Below are positions 8,681-17,038 of a DNA stretch of 64,000 bases, one piece after another. Every line of letters starts with the position of its first letter. Positions within the stretch are counted from its first letter, which is position 1. Where the stretch lies: positions 40,179 through 104,178 of the forward strand of contig NZ_DASSAB010000006.1 of the NCBI RefSeq assembly GCF_035685805.1, in the 5' to 3' direction. The notes under the pieces are model-generated. The model was not told where the DNA came from and did not search any database. It saw only the letters and a program-made list of their open reading frames with translations. The DNA comes from Dyella_A sp035685805. GTDB taxonomy: Bacteria > Pseudomonadota > Gammaproteobacteria > Xanthomonadales > Rhodanobacteraceae. The position numbers and the translations under genes were made by a program.

Positions 8681-9595
8681 ATGACCGTGCGGCAGGCGAA
8701 ACTGCGCAGATCCCTTCGCAACGGCGTGGTCACGCTCATCGTGGTCGCGTGCATCGCCGCGACGACGCGCCTGTTCGACTGGTCCAGCGTGGCGGCGGCG
8801 CTGGCGCATCTGCGCGCGGGTCTGCTGGTGGGGGCCGGCGCTCCGCTCCTGCTCCTCATCGCACTGTTGCGCGGTTGGCGCTGGCTGGTGGTGCTCGGCA
8901 TGAGGCCGACGCCGCGTCTGCTGTGGCAATCGTTCTGCGCCAATGGAGCGGCCGCCGGGCTCGCGTCGCTCACGCCGTTCCAGGTGGGTGAGATCGTGAA
9001 GATCCGGCTCATTCCCGACCATCACGGCTCGGCCTGGCGGCTGGGCGTGTCGGCATTTTTCGTCGAGCGCATGCTCGATCTCGGCACCATGTGCTGCGTG
9101 TGCCTGGCGGGGCTGTCGGTACGATTCGGCATTGCGTGGGCTGCCCTGCCCGCGCTGTGCATCCCCCTGCTCGGGGCGTTCATAGGCAGCCACGTCGCGC
9201 GGCGGCTGCCCTTGCCCGCAAGGCTGCGTCCATACGTCGAAGTGCTGCTCCACCTGCCTCGCACGGTAGCCGCGGCGGCGCTGTCGCTCCCGATATGGGG
9301 GCTCTACTGCGTGCTCTGGTGGATCGCGCTGCAGGCGATGAACGTACCGATCCTCTGGCACCAGGTGGCTATCCTGCTGGGTGCGGTGATGCTCGCGGTG
9401 GTGGTGAGCATGACCCCGGGCGGGCTCGGCGTTTCGGAGCTCAGTAGCCGCGGGTTGCTGCTCTGGCTTGGCCAGACCCCGGCGCAGGCGGAAGCGGGTG
9501 CCATTGCCCTGCGCCTGCTGACTCCGATCATCGTGCTGGTAGGCGTCGCCTGCCTGTTGCCCCTGATAAGGCAGCTGCGTAAGCCCCCGCATTAG
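8681..9595 (+). CDS. LPG-synthase TM-domain (UPF0104/AglD-type) membrane protein
   Basis: A 304-residue integral membrane protein with about seven to eight hydrophobic segments and a basic N terminus. The arrangement, with GAAAGLASLTPFQVGEIVKI near residue 88 and MTPGGLGVSELSSRGL near 244, is that of the transmembrane domain of MprF and of AglD-like proteins. It lacks the soluble aminoacyl-phosphatidylglycerol synthase domain, so it does not modify lipids with lysine. In MprF this membrane part is linked to lipid flipping. Its place between the lipid-carrier GT2/WecE pair and a GT-C-like transferase suggests it may flip or present the lipid-linked sugar; that is inference. The start is 19 bases after the wecE stop. 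Confidence 0.85.
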   Translation: MTVRQAKLRRSLRNGVVTLIVVACIAATTRLFDWSSVAAALAHLRAGLLVGAGAPLLLLIALLRGWRWLVVLGMRPTPRLLWQSFCANGAAAGLASLTPFQVGEIVKIRLIPDHHGSAWRLGVSAFFVERMLDLGTMCCVCLAGLSVRFGIAWAALPALCIPLLGAFIGSHVARRLPLPARLRPYVEVLLHLPRTVAAAALSLPIWGLYCVLWWIALQAMNVPILWHQVAILLGAVMLAVVVSMTPGGLGVSELSSRGLLLWLGQTPAQAEAGAIALRLLTPIIVLVGVACLLPLIRQLRKPPH

Positions 9596-9633
9596 CCGCA
9601 TCACCGCGGGCTGCTGCCCGCCGGAGACCTGTA

Positions 9634-10164
9634 GTGAACATATTCGTGCTCTGCACCGGACGCTGTGGCTCCGTCACCTTCGCCAAGGCGTGCGCACACA
9701 TCACCAATTTCACCAGTGCGCACGAAAGTCGGGTCAACCGGCTGGGTGACGAAAGGCTTGCCTATCCCGACGCGCACATCGAAGTGGACAATCGCCTCAG
9801 CTGGTTCCTCGGCAGGCTGGATGAGAAGTACGGCGACAGCGCCTTCTATGTGCATCTCACGCGGGACCCGGAAGCCACCGCGCAGAGCTTCAACCGGCGC
9901 TGGCATTTGCGAAGCTCGATCATGCGGGCGTACGCAGAGCAGATCTGCATGACGTCGCCAAAGGATCCGCTGGCGATGTGCCGCGACTATGTGTCGACGG
10001 TCAACAGCAACATCCGCGCATTCCTCAAGGGAAAGCCGAAAGCTTGCCACGTGCGGATGGAAGCCATCCACCAGGACTTCTCCAGATTCTGGGCGCTCAG
10101 CAACGCCGAGGGAGAGCTAACAAAGGCCCTGGCGGAATGGGCAACTTCCTATAACAAGAGTTGA
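9634..10164 (+). CDS. sulfotransferase-like protein
   Basis: A 176-residue protein beginning at GTG 9634 with GGAG seven bases upstream. Residues 7-20 (CTGRCGSVTFAKAC) form a P-loop-like 5'-phosphosulfate-binding loop as in PAPS-dependent sulfotransferases, and HLTRDPEATAQSFNRRW near 75-91 fits the 3'-phosphate region. It is shorter than most sulfotransferases but complete at both ends. PAPS could come from the CysD/CysNC enzymes encoded at 59458-62279. A role in sulfating the polysaccharide is inferred from position only; loss of function by shortening is possible. Confidence 0.65.
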   Translation: MNIFVLCTGRCGSVTFAKACAHITNFTSAHESRVNRLGDERLAYPDAHIEVDNRLSWFLGRLDEKYGDSAFYVHLTRDPEATAQSFNRRWHLRSSIMRAYAEQICMTSPKDPLAMCRDYVSTVNSNIRAFLKGKPKACHVRMEAIHQDFSRFWALSNAEGELTKALAEWATSYNKS

Positions 10165-10277
10165 AGGCTGTTCGATCAACGCAGCCCCCCCCTCGACGCG
10201 GGGCACAAACATAATTCCGACGGTCTCGCTAACGATCTGTCGAGGCCACTCGTTCGATGCATTAACCGGTACCGCTC

Positions 10278-12470
10278 ATGATCAAGAAGATCGCAGCACG
10301 AACCATTCGTTGGCTTGCCAATTCGTCCATCACAGCGGCCCTGCTGTTGCTGGCTGCCGGTGAAGCATTGGGACTTGTCGCCACGGCAGCTGCAACGGCT
10401 CCCTTGGCAAAAGGACTCGCCTCAAGCCCGCTACTTTGGCTCGCTGCAGTGCTGATGGCGTTGGTCGTTGCTGCGGTGCTAGTCACTTCGCACCGCACGA
10501 GCCGGAGACCACAACCATTTCGACCAGCCCTGTTCCTCCCGGCACTGATCGGCACCGGGGTCGTCGTGCACCTGCTGCTCGTCGCCTTCGTGAGACCGTC
10601 TTGGGGCACTGACTATCTGCGCTATTGGCAACACGCTCAAGAGATGGTGCGGGAGCACAAGTACGGCGGCTTCTCCGGGCCCTACTACTCCCGCGCACTG
10701 CTGATTCCTTACGCAATCATCAGATTGTTCGGTCCCGATTCGATCTTGATGCTCAAGCTGGCAAATGTCGTGCTTTTGACAGGAATCCAACTTTTTGGAT
10801 ACGACATCCTGCGCCGCGTGAAAAGCCACCAGGCCGCACAAGCTGCATCTTTGCTGTTTCTCGCCGCGCCAATGCCAGCGTTCGCAACGCTAATACCGAG
10901 CCACGACCTCTGGGGCCTGTTCTTTTTTTCGGCGGCGGCATGGACACTCACGCTGGCTGTGTTCCGCCGCGACCAAAGCGTTCCCTCTATCGCCCGATGC
11001 GCGACCTTAGCTGTAGTGACGGGGCTCCTCGCCTATCTGACCGAGCTGCAGCGTGGCACCGGGAGTATCTTTACGGTCGCATTGGTCGGGGCAGCTGTGC
11101 TCATCTGGCTTGGCTCTTACGATGATCCGCGCAGCGCGCCCGAACGATCCCGCGCACGCACAGGCCTTTTCGTGGCGGCGCTGTGCCTTGGCAGCATGGT
11201 CGCGGCCGGGCAGGTAGGTGACAGACTCGGCCTGAATCCGAACCCCCGGACGTCCCTTTTCATGATGAAGATTGCTGCCAACAGCGGTGGCATGGGGAAT
11301 GGAAAGAGCGACTGGTATGCACGGTTCCGGGATCGGTTTGGCGTTGAGCAAGCGACTGACGAGACGGCGACCGATTTCGCCAAAACCATGGCGTTATCGG
11401 CCTGGACGCTGGAACCACTCGAACGTGGAGCACACCTCGCTGGTCAGGCGCAACGCCTATTCGAGCTTCACTATCCGGCTGACTGGAACTGGATGCTGCG
11501 CCATCCGGACGGTCTGCCGAAGACATCGCGCCACCTGCTGCTTGTTTATGCTGGCGAATACGCCATGGGTCTTGGCATCTGGTTTGTCTGGTCGCTCTGC
11601 TTGCTGGCGACGTCGCGACGACTGGTGCCGCTTCCCGTGCTGACAGCCTCGCTTTCGATACTGTTGCTCGCGGCAACCTTGCTGCTGCTTTTCGAAAACA
11701 AGCCATTCAATATCTTCCCAGTGTGGCTGGCCATTTGCCTCGTTATTGGCAGCACGTTTGACGGAACCGCCTCGCGCGCTGCGAGAACTCCTTGGCATGT
11801 GGCCTTTCGCCAGAGAATTGGTACCGCCGCAGCTGGCATCGTGCTGGCGGCAGGTGCCATGACACTCCTGCTTTTTGGGACAAGCATGGCGTACAGCCCG
11901 TCTTCTGGTCAGATCTTGTCGGACTGGTCGCTTGAAACCAGCCAGCGCTTGCCAAAAAGCAACGATCGCTGGGAGTTGGAGTTGCTAGATGCGAGACCGG
12001 AGGCCTTTGACCCCTCTTCTTACGATCCGGAGACACTTTCTCAAAGCTACATCAGACACGCCGGAGGAGATGGCGACCGGATCCAAAGGCACGCCGGAAG
12101 CACAGTAACCAGAATGCAGTTTCCAGCGCCGGTGGCTAAAGGAGATCATCTCACACTGAAAACAAGCGTTTGCCTGAAGAACCCGGAGCGTAACAACTTG
12201 GAATTCTTCGCATTTGCACCCTTGCGCAACGCGGGTTCTGATGCCATGACGCTGACCGTTTCAGTCAATGAAAAGACGCTTGGCGAGACCGGCATACCCT
12301 TTTCTCGCAGGAACTTCAGGAGGTTCTTTATGCCCGAAGCTTTTGTCCCGGGAAAATGTCAGGAACTTAGTTTCAGACTTCGTGCGGAGAAAACTTTCGC
12401 CAGCGCCAAGGACAGCCCATTTGTCGAAATCTGGATTCCTCGACTAGTCGAAGGGGATGCGGCTCGTTGA
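10278..12470 (+). CDS. GT-C-like polytopic membrane protein
   Basis: A 730-residue protein with about ten hydrophobic segments up to residue 540, then a soluble C-terminal region of about 190 residues, presumably periplasmic. Asp112 in GTDYLRYW, after the third hydrophobic segment, and Asp210 in SHDLW sit where GT-C enzymes such as ArnT-like transferases carry their catalytic and metal-binding acids in the first loops. I read it as a lipid-linked-sugar glycosyltransferase acting in the periplasm, but an O-antigen polymerase cannot be excluded. Base composition is clearly less GC-rich than in the flanking genes, with many A/T-ending codons in the last third, which suggests horizontal transfer. 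A 113-base gap separates it from the sulfotransferase-like gene. Confidence 0.6.
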   Translation: MIKKIAARTIRWLANSSITAALLLLAAGEALGLVATAAATAPLAKGLASSPLLWLAAVLMALVVAAVLVTSHRTSRRPQPFRPALFLPALIGTGVVVHLLLVAFVRPSWGTDYLRYWQHAQEMVREHKYGGFSGPYYSRALLIPYAIIRLFGPDSILMLKLANVVLLTGIQLFGYDILRRVKSHQAAQAASLLFLAAPMPAFATLIPSHDLWGLFFFSAAAWTLTLAVFRRDQSVPSIARCATLAVVTGLLAYLTELQRGTGSIFTVALVGAAVLIWLGSYDDPRSAPERSRARTGLFVAALCLGSMVAAGQVGDRLGLNPNPRTSLFMMKIAANSGGMGNGKSDWYARFRDRFGVEQATDETATDFAKTMALSAWTLEPLERGAHLAGQAQRLFELHYPADWNWMLRHPDGLPKTSRHLLLVYAGEYAMGLGIWFVWSLCLLATSRRLVPLPVLTASLSILLLAATLLLLFENKPFNIFPVWLAICLVIGSTFDGTASRAARTPWHVAFRQRIGTAAAGIVLAAGAMTLLLFGTSMAYSPSSGQILSDWSLETSQRLPKSNDRWELELLDARPEAFDPSSYDPETLSQSYIRHAGGDGDRIQRHAGSTVTRMQFPAPVAKGDHLTLKTSVCLKNPERNNLEFFAFAPLRNAGSDAMTLTVSVNEKTLGETGIPFSRRNFRRFFMPEAFVPGKCQELSFRLRAEKTFASAKDSPFVEIWIPRLVEGDAAR

Positions 12471-12591
12471 CACATCGCGGACGCAGCGGCCTCGCATTGC
12501 CCCCTTTTTGATCAAAGAGCGCACGCTGGAAGACGCGGCAGGCGATGCCGCGGTGCGTCAGATGGGGTCTGAGGTACAACGCCCGCATTTC

Positions 12592-15003
12592 CTATCGCGG
12601 CGACACTCGCCAAGACACGTAGACAAGAAACCGTGTTCCTGCGGGAATGGACTTCCTGGGAGCCGTCAAGGCGGTGATCTTGACGTTGGCAAATGGGAGA
12701 CCTTCGCCCGAGAAGCGCGCTACAGCGCCACTGGGAACTGACCTGAACTCACCGTTTTGGTAGCCGCCTTTTCCGAGACCGGCTTCGGCGGCCGTCTCCG
12801 CTCGCTCGATTGAAGTGCTTCTAAGCGCATAGACTTGGCGCCTGAAGTAGAGGCCGGACTTTGATCTGACGACCCGGTCGTAGATAGGCTTTTCGACTCC
12901 CTCGATATTGAATGCAGGGGCCTGTGCTGGTGCCGCGAATGCTTCACCCTTGGCGCCAGTTCTTGCCTCGACCATGGGCACCAAGCGTTTTGCCAGCGCT
13001 GGCGCCAAGGTCTTTGCAAAGCTAGCCGTCATGTGGTGTGAGTCGCGCCAAACCAGGATGTTCCCGACCACCGGCTCACACGTGAACTCGCCGCAGATAG
13101 CGTCGTCCAGGTTAATGAGTTGGGCGTTATCCATGCGAGCTGCAGCCACCTCGAGCGGATCCCAATGGTCCAGGGCTTTTTTTCTGGATTGCGCGCAACC
13201 ATTGATTGTCGCGCCAGGAGTGGATAAGCAATCTGGAACATTGCGGCCAGGCCGGGGCGTATCTTTGATAGCCGCTATAAAACCATGAGTGCCGGCGGCC
13301 TTGGCCCACGCACTGAGCATTGCGGAGACAAGTGCTTCCTTGGATTTCGCCGAAGAGCCTTTCACCAGATGTGAAAGAGAGCCGATTGACTGAGAGACGA
13401 CTATCAGGTCCGGCTTGTAGATGGCTATCCTTTTAAGCACTTTCTGGTTCCACGAAGCACAAAAACGAGTTTGATCGTCTTCGAAGTCCTCCGGGTGAAC
13501 ATCTGCGAAGGCGCAGGCGGATTTGACGATCACCCGCATATTCCAGTGCTGCTGGTTCGCTATCTCGCGTAACGGAGGCAACCAATGCACTGCATGCGAG
13601 TCGCCGACCACCAGCATCCTGAAAGCTTTTTTATCAGGATTGCCGTACCGGCACTCCATGACATCGTCCTTCGTGACAGAAGTAATGCACCGGTCCTTAT
13701 AGGCCAGAGGCTCATCCTTTTTCGCATCCGTAGGCCTCGGAAGGTATGGCGCGGTGGGGTCTGCCGGTGTGACATGGTCGGTGAGCATTCTCGCGCCGGG
13801 GTAATTCGCCTCGTCGCGCGTGGCCGCAAGGTCACCCGAGCCTGACGGCTGCTGTGCAAGCGCGTACACGCTCAGCGCCAAGAGCACGGATAGGGAAATG
13901 CACAGTGTGGCCAAAGCCCACGCGCGACCGAAAACACGCCCAGGCTTCCTCGGCTCGGCCCTGAAACGGTCCTCCACCCATCGCTTGCTGACGTAGGCGA
14001 GACCAAAAGATGCCCCCAGAATCAACAGCGCGCCCATCAGCGGTATCTGGTCGCCATATCGTGCTTTATAGAAGACGATAATTGGCCAATGCCAAAGGTA
14101 GAGCGAATAAGACAGGTCGCCTATTAGTTGCGCGGGACGACTGGCCAAGATTGTCGTGATGCCAAGGGTGCCAGGCGCCTGCCCCGAAATGATCACCAAA
14201 CCCGCGCCAAGGGTCGGCAACGCCGCCGCATAACCGGGGAAAGGCGTGGAAATCGTGTAAGCGCAGATGGACCACCCAATCATCGCAATGCCGACGTAGC
14301 CCGCGGCGACGCATACGCGCCGAGGCCACGATTGCCAGCCTTGCCAGACGGTCAGGGCACCACCAAGTGCCAGCTCCCATGCACGCGTCGTAGTTGCAAA
14401 ATAAGCTACTCCCGAGCTGCGCGGCGTCAGGTAAACCGAGTAGGTCAGAGAGCTGGCGGCTATTATTGCGACAAATACGCCGAATGCTTTGCGCGGGTGC
14501 CGCGCTGTCCATCCGGTGAGATGCGTGGCCGCCAAGATCAGCAGCGGCCAGACGATGTAATACTGCTCTTCTACCGACAGTGACCAGAAATGCTGTAAGG
14601 GACTCGGTGCGTTTTCGGATGCGAGATAATCCACCGCCTGATGCGCCAGCCACCAGTTTTGCCCGTACAGCGCACTGGCAGCGATGTCCCTTGCAACATC
14701 CTCCCATCGCGACGCCGGGAGCAGTGCCACCCCAGCCGTCACAGCAATCAGCACGAGCGTAGCAGCCGGCAAAAGGCGGCGGATGCGCCGCCTATAGAAG
14801 CGTGCTACGGAGATCGTTCCCGCTGCTTCGTACTCTTTCAGGAGCAGTCCCGTGATGAGATAGCCGGATATGACGAAGAAAACGTCAACACCCACATACC
14901 CGCCCGGCAGCGCCGCCGGCCAAAGATGAAATGCGAGCACTGCGAGCACCGCGATCGCTCTCAACCCCTGAATTTCGGGCCGAAATGCTTGGCTATCTTT
15001 CAT
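12592..15003 (-). CDS. acyltransferase-3 / SGNH O-acetyltransferase (OafA-like)
   Basis: An 803-residue fusion. The N-terminal part (8-350) is an acyltransferase-3 domain with about ten membrane segments: RPEIQGLRAIAVLAVLAFH with the conserved His26, RRRIRRLLPA, and HFWSLSVEEQYYIVWP at 138-153. After a further membrane segment (368-386) comes a periplasmic SGNH domain: VVGDSHAVHW with Ser469 and the DxxH pair Asp654-His657 in WRDSHH. This is the OafA design, which moves acetyl groups across the membrane onto O-antigen or similar glycans. The last 100 residues form an extra region that is not part of the core SGNH fold. It converges with the plus-strand arm across 121 bases. Lower GC than the rest of the cluster. 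Confidence 0.88.
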   Translation of the reverse strand: MKDSQAFRPEIQGLRAIAVLAVLAFHLWPAALPGGYVGVDVFFVISGYLITGLLLKEYEAAGTISVARFYRRRIRRLLPAATLVLIAVTAGVALLPASRWEDVARDIAASALYGQNWWLAHQAVDYLASENAPSPLQHFWSLSVEEQYYIVWPLLILAATHLTGWTARHPRKAFGVFVAIIAASSLTYSVYLTPRSSGVAYFATTTRAWELALGGALTVWQGWQSWPRRVCVAAGYVGIAMIGWSICAYTISTPFPGYAAALPTLGAGLVIISGQAPGTLGITTILASRPAQLIGDLSYSLYLWHWPIIVFYKARYGDQIPLMGALLILGASFGLAYVSKRWVEDRFRAEPRKPGRVFGRAWALATLCISLSVLLALSVYALAQQPSGSGDLAATRDEANYPGARMLTDHVTPADPTAPYLPRPTDAKKDEPLAYKDRCITSVTKDDVMECRYGNPDKKAFRMLVVGDSHAVHWLPPLREIANQQHWNMRVIVKSACAFADVHPEDFEDDQTRFCASWNQKVLKRIAIYKPDLIVVSQSIGSLSHLVKGSSAKSKEALVSAMLSAWAKAAGTHGFIAAIKDTPRPGRNVPDCLSTPGATINGCAQSRKKALDHWDPLEVAAARMDNAQLINLDDAICGEFTCEPVVGNILVWRDSHHMTASFAKTLAPALAKRLVPMVEARTGAKGEAFAAPAQAPAFNIEGVEKPIYDRVVRSKSGLYFRRQVYALRSTSIERAETAAEAGLGKGGYQNGEFRSVPSGAVARFSGEGLPFANVKITALTAPRKSIPAGTRFLVYVSWRVSPR

Positions 15004-15098
15004 ACGTACCGAGATCCAGGTAACCAGGCGTCCGCTCCATCGGTCACAGACGCGCGACGAAGAACGTCAAGTGACGCCTCCGAACGATATAGACGTGC

Positions 15099-15590
15099 TT
15101 ACTTGGCAGTCTGCCGCAGGTAAACGGACGATGTCGCGGCGGGATCCTTGAGCTTTGGCCCTTCCTGCCTGCTGCGGATCAGCACTTCGATCGGCTCCAT
15201 TTGAGCCTTGACGAACCGCAGCCGAACACCGTGCTCATCGTCCTTCCCGCGATGCAGTGTCAATCCTTGAGCAGCAAAGGCCTTGGTAACCGCGGAGTCG
15301 GCCTCGCGATCGCTAGCACCTAGCATTTCTATGAATACCTGCCGCTGCATGTCGCCAGTCTTGGCCTCGACTACGCGATCGTACCGGATGCTTATTTTTT
15401 CTTCTTTTCCAAGCACCTTCAGAAGTGAATCAATACCAGGAGTTGAGTTCGGTCTTTTCGCTGCTCCCCCGCTCGTTGTTGCAGCATGATCGACCGGGGA
15501 AGCGCGCTGTGCCGCAGGGGACGAGGAATGATCGTTACTACAGCCGGCAACTGCAAAAGCAGCAATGAAGGTAATCGATTTCATATTCAT
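15099..15590 (-). CDS. predicted lipoprotein of unknown function
   Basis: A 163-residue protein. The start at 15590 gives MNMKSITFIAAFAVAGC, a short signal peptide ending in a lipobox (AVAGC), so it is probably a lipid-anchored envelope protein; an ATG two codons later is an equally possible start. A Ser/Ala-rich linker follows the cysteine, then a small domain of about 110 residues with a mix of strands and helices. I do not recognise the family. It lies 123 bases after the dehydrogenase gene and 95 bases before the acyltransferase gene, on the same strand and in the same lower-GC patch. Confidence 0.7.
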   Translation of the reverse strand: MNMKSITFIAAFAVAGCSNDHSSSPAAQRASPVDHAATTSGGAAKRPNSTPGIDSLLKVLGKEEKISIRYDRVVEAKTGDMQRQVFIEMLGASDREADSAVTKAFAAQGLTLHRGKDDEHGVRLRFVKAQMEPIEVLIRSRQEGPKLKDPAATSSVYLRQTAK

Positions 15591-15713
15591 AACAAGAGAC
15601 CTGGTCAGTGGATCATTAGGGACGCACTAGCACTTTCTGATGCGACTGCACTAGCAATGGCCAGACGACTTGGCAGCATTGGTTACCCGGTGCGCTCTAT
15701 TAGTCGGCCTCAC

Positions 15714-16994
15714 TTACAGCCGCTCCACGTTTTCCGCCTGGGGCAGGCAACCCTTGACGTCGAAGATGACGCCGTTGGGCTTGAGCATCGCGTTGATGTC
15801 GATCTTCGCGTCAGCACCCACGAACTCACGGTGGGACACGGCCAGGACCACGGCGTCGTAGCTCCCGGGCGCCGGCGCCTCGATCAGATCGACGTCGTAC
15901 TCGTGGCGGGCCTCGGCAGGATCGACCCAGGGATCGTAGATTTCCACGCTGGCGTGCGTCAGCTTCAGCTCGGCGACGACATCGACCACTTTGGTGTTGC
16001 GCAGGTCCGGGCAATTTTCCTTGAACGCAAGGCCCAGCACCAGAATCCGGGAGTCGACGATATTGACGCGGTTCTGCGCCATCAGGCGCATCAGGCGGCT
16101 GGCAACGTACGGGCCCATCTCGTCGTTGATGCGGCGCGCGGCGAGGATCAGCTCCGGGTTGTAGCCAAGCATTGCCGCCTTGTGGGCGAGATAGTAAGGG
16201 TCTACGCCAATGCAGTGACCGCCCACCAGGCCCGGCGTGAACGGCATGAAGTTCCACTTGGTGCCAGCCGCGGCCAGCACTTCCTGAGTATCAATGCCGA
16301 CCTTGTGGAAGATCCGCGCCAGTTCGTTCATGAGAGCGATGTTCACGTCACGCTGGGTGTTCTCGATGACCTTCGCCGCTTCGGCCACGCGGATCGAACT
16401 GGCTTTGTGGGTACCTGCGGTGATGATGCTGTCGTAGAGCTTCTTGACGAACTCCGCCACCTCGGGCGTGGAGCCGGAGACGACTTTCATGATCGTGGTG
16501 AGCTGGTGCTTCTTGTCGCCCGGGTTGATCCGCTCGGGGCTGTAGCCGCAATAGAAGTCCTGGTTGAACGTAAGCCCGGAAGCCTTCTCGAGCACCGGCA
16601 CGCACACCTCTTCGGTCACTCCCGGGTAGACGGTGGACTCGTAGATCACGATGTCGTCTTTCTTCAGCACGCTGCCGATGGCCGCGCTGGATTTGAGCAA
16701 CGGATCGAAGTCCGGCCGCCGGGCCGTATCCACCGGCGTCGGCACGGTGATGATGAAGACGTTGCAGTCACGCAGGTCGTCGAGGTTGCTGGTGTAGGTG
16801 AGCCGCTTCGTCGCCCGCAGTTTCTCCGGTTCCACCTCCAGGGTGCGATCGATCCCGTCGCGGAGCTCGCGAATCCGGTCCGGGTTGATGTCGAATCCCA
16901 CGACGTCGAGGCCGTGACCAAACTCGACCGCCAACGGCAGGCCCACGTAGCCCAGGCCGATGATGGCAACGCGTGCACTGGAAAGCTCTTTCAT
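15714..16994 (-). CDS. UDP-N-acetylhexosamine 6-dehydrogenase (TviB/WbpO type)
   Basis: A 426-residue NAD-dependent dehydrogenase that oxidises C6 of a UDP-N-acetylhexosamine to the uronic acid. An upstream ATG in frame exists, but ATG 16994 has AAGGAG six bases before it and is preferred. The Rossmann motif is IGLGYVGLPLA at 12-22, VPTPVDTARRPDFDPL follows, and the catalytic cysteine is Cys261 in GGHCIGVDPYYLA. The C terminus with FDVKGCLP is typical of the TviB/WbpO branch (UDP-GlcNAc or UDP-GalNAc as substrate) rather than UDP-glucose dehydrogenase. It is the second such enzyme in the cluster, beside WecC. It follows the large glycosyltransferase gene after 44 bases. Confidence 0.9.
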   Translation of the reverse strand: MKELSSARVAIIGLGYVGLPLAVEFGHGLDVVGFDINPDRIRELRDGIDRTLEVEPEKLRATKRLTYTSNLDDLRDCNVFIITVPTPVDTARRPDFDPLLKSSAAIGSVLKKDDIVIYESTVYPGVTEEVCVPVLEKASGLTFNQDFYCGYSPERINPGDKKHQLTTIMKVVSGSTPEVAEFVKKLYDSIITAGTHKASSIRVAEAAKVIENTQRDVNIALMNELARIFHKVGIDTQEVLAAAGTKWNFMPFTPGLVGGHCIGVDPYYLAHKAAMLGYNPELILAARRINDEMGPYVASRLMRLMAQNRVNIVDSRILVLGLAFKENCPDLRNTKVVDVVAELKLTHASVEIYDPWVDPAEARHEYDVDLIEAPAPGSYDAVVLAVSHREFVGADAKIDINAMLKPNGVIFDVKGCLPQAENVERL

Positions 16995-17038
16995 TGTTGT
17001 CTCCTTGAAGCGGGTAGGAGCCGGGATCGCTCCAGCGA

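Noticed and set aside
10278..12470. Reading the 730-residue membrane protein as an O-antigen polymerase (Wzy)
   Set aside because: Aspartates in GTDYLRYW and SHDLW and the soluble C-terminal domain fit GT-C better, and the cluster exports through Wzm/Wzt, which does not need Wzy. Not fully excluded.
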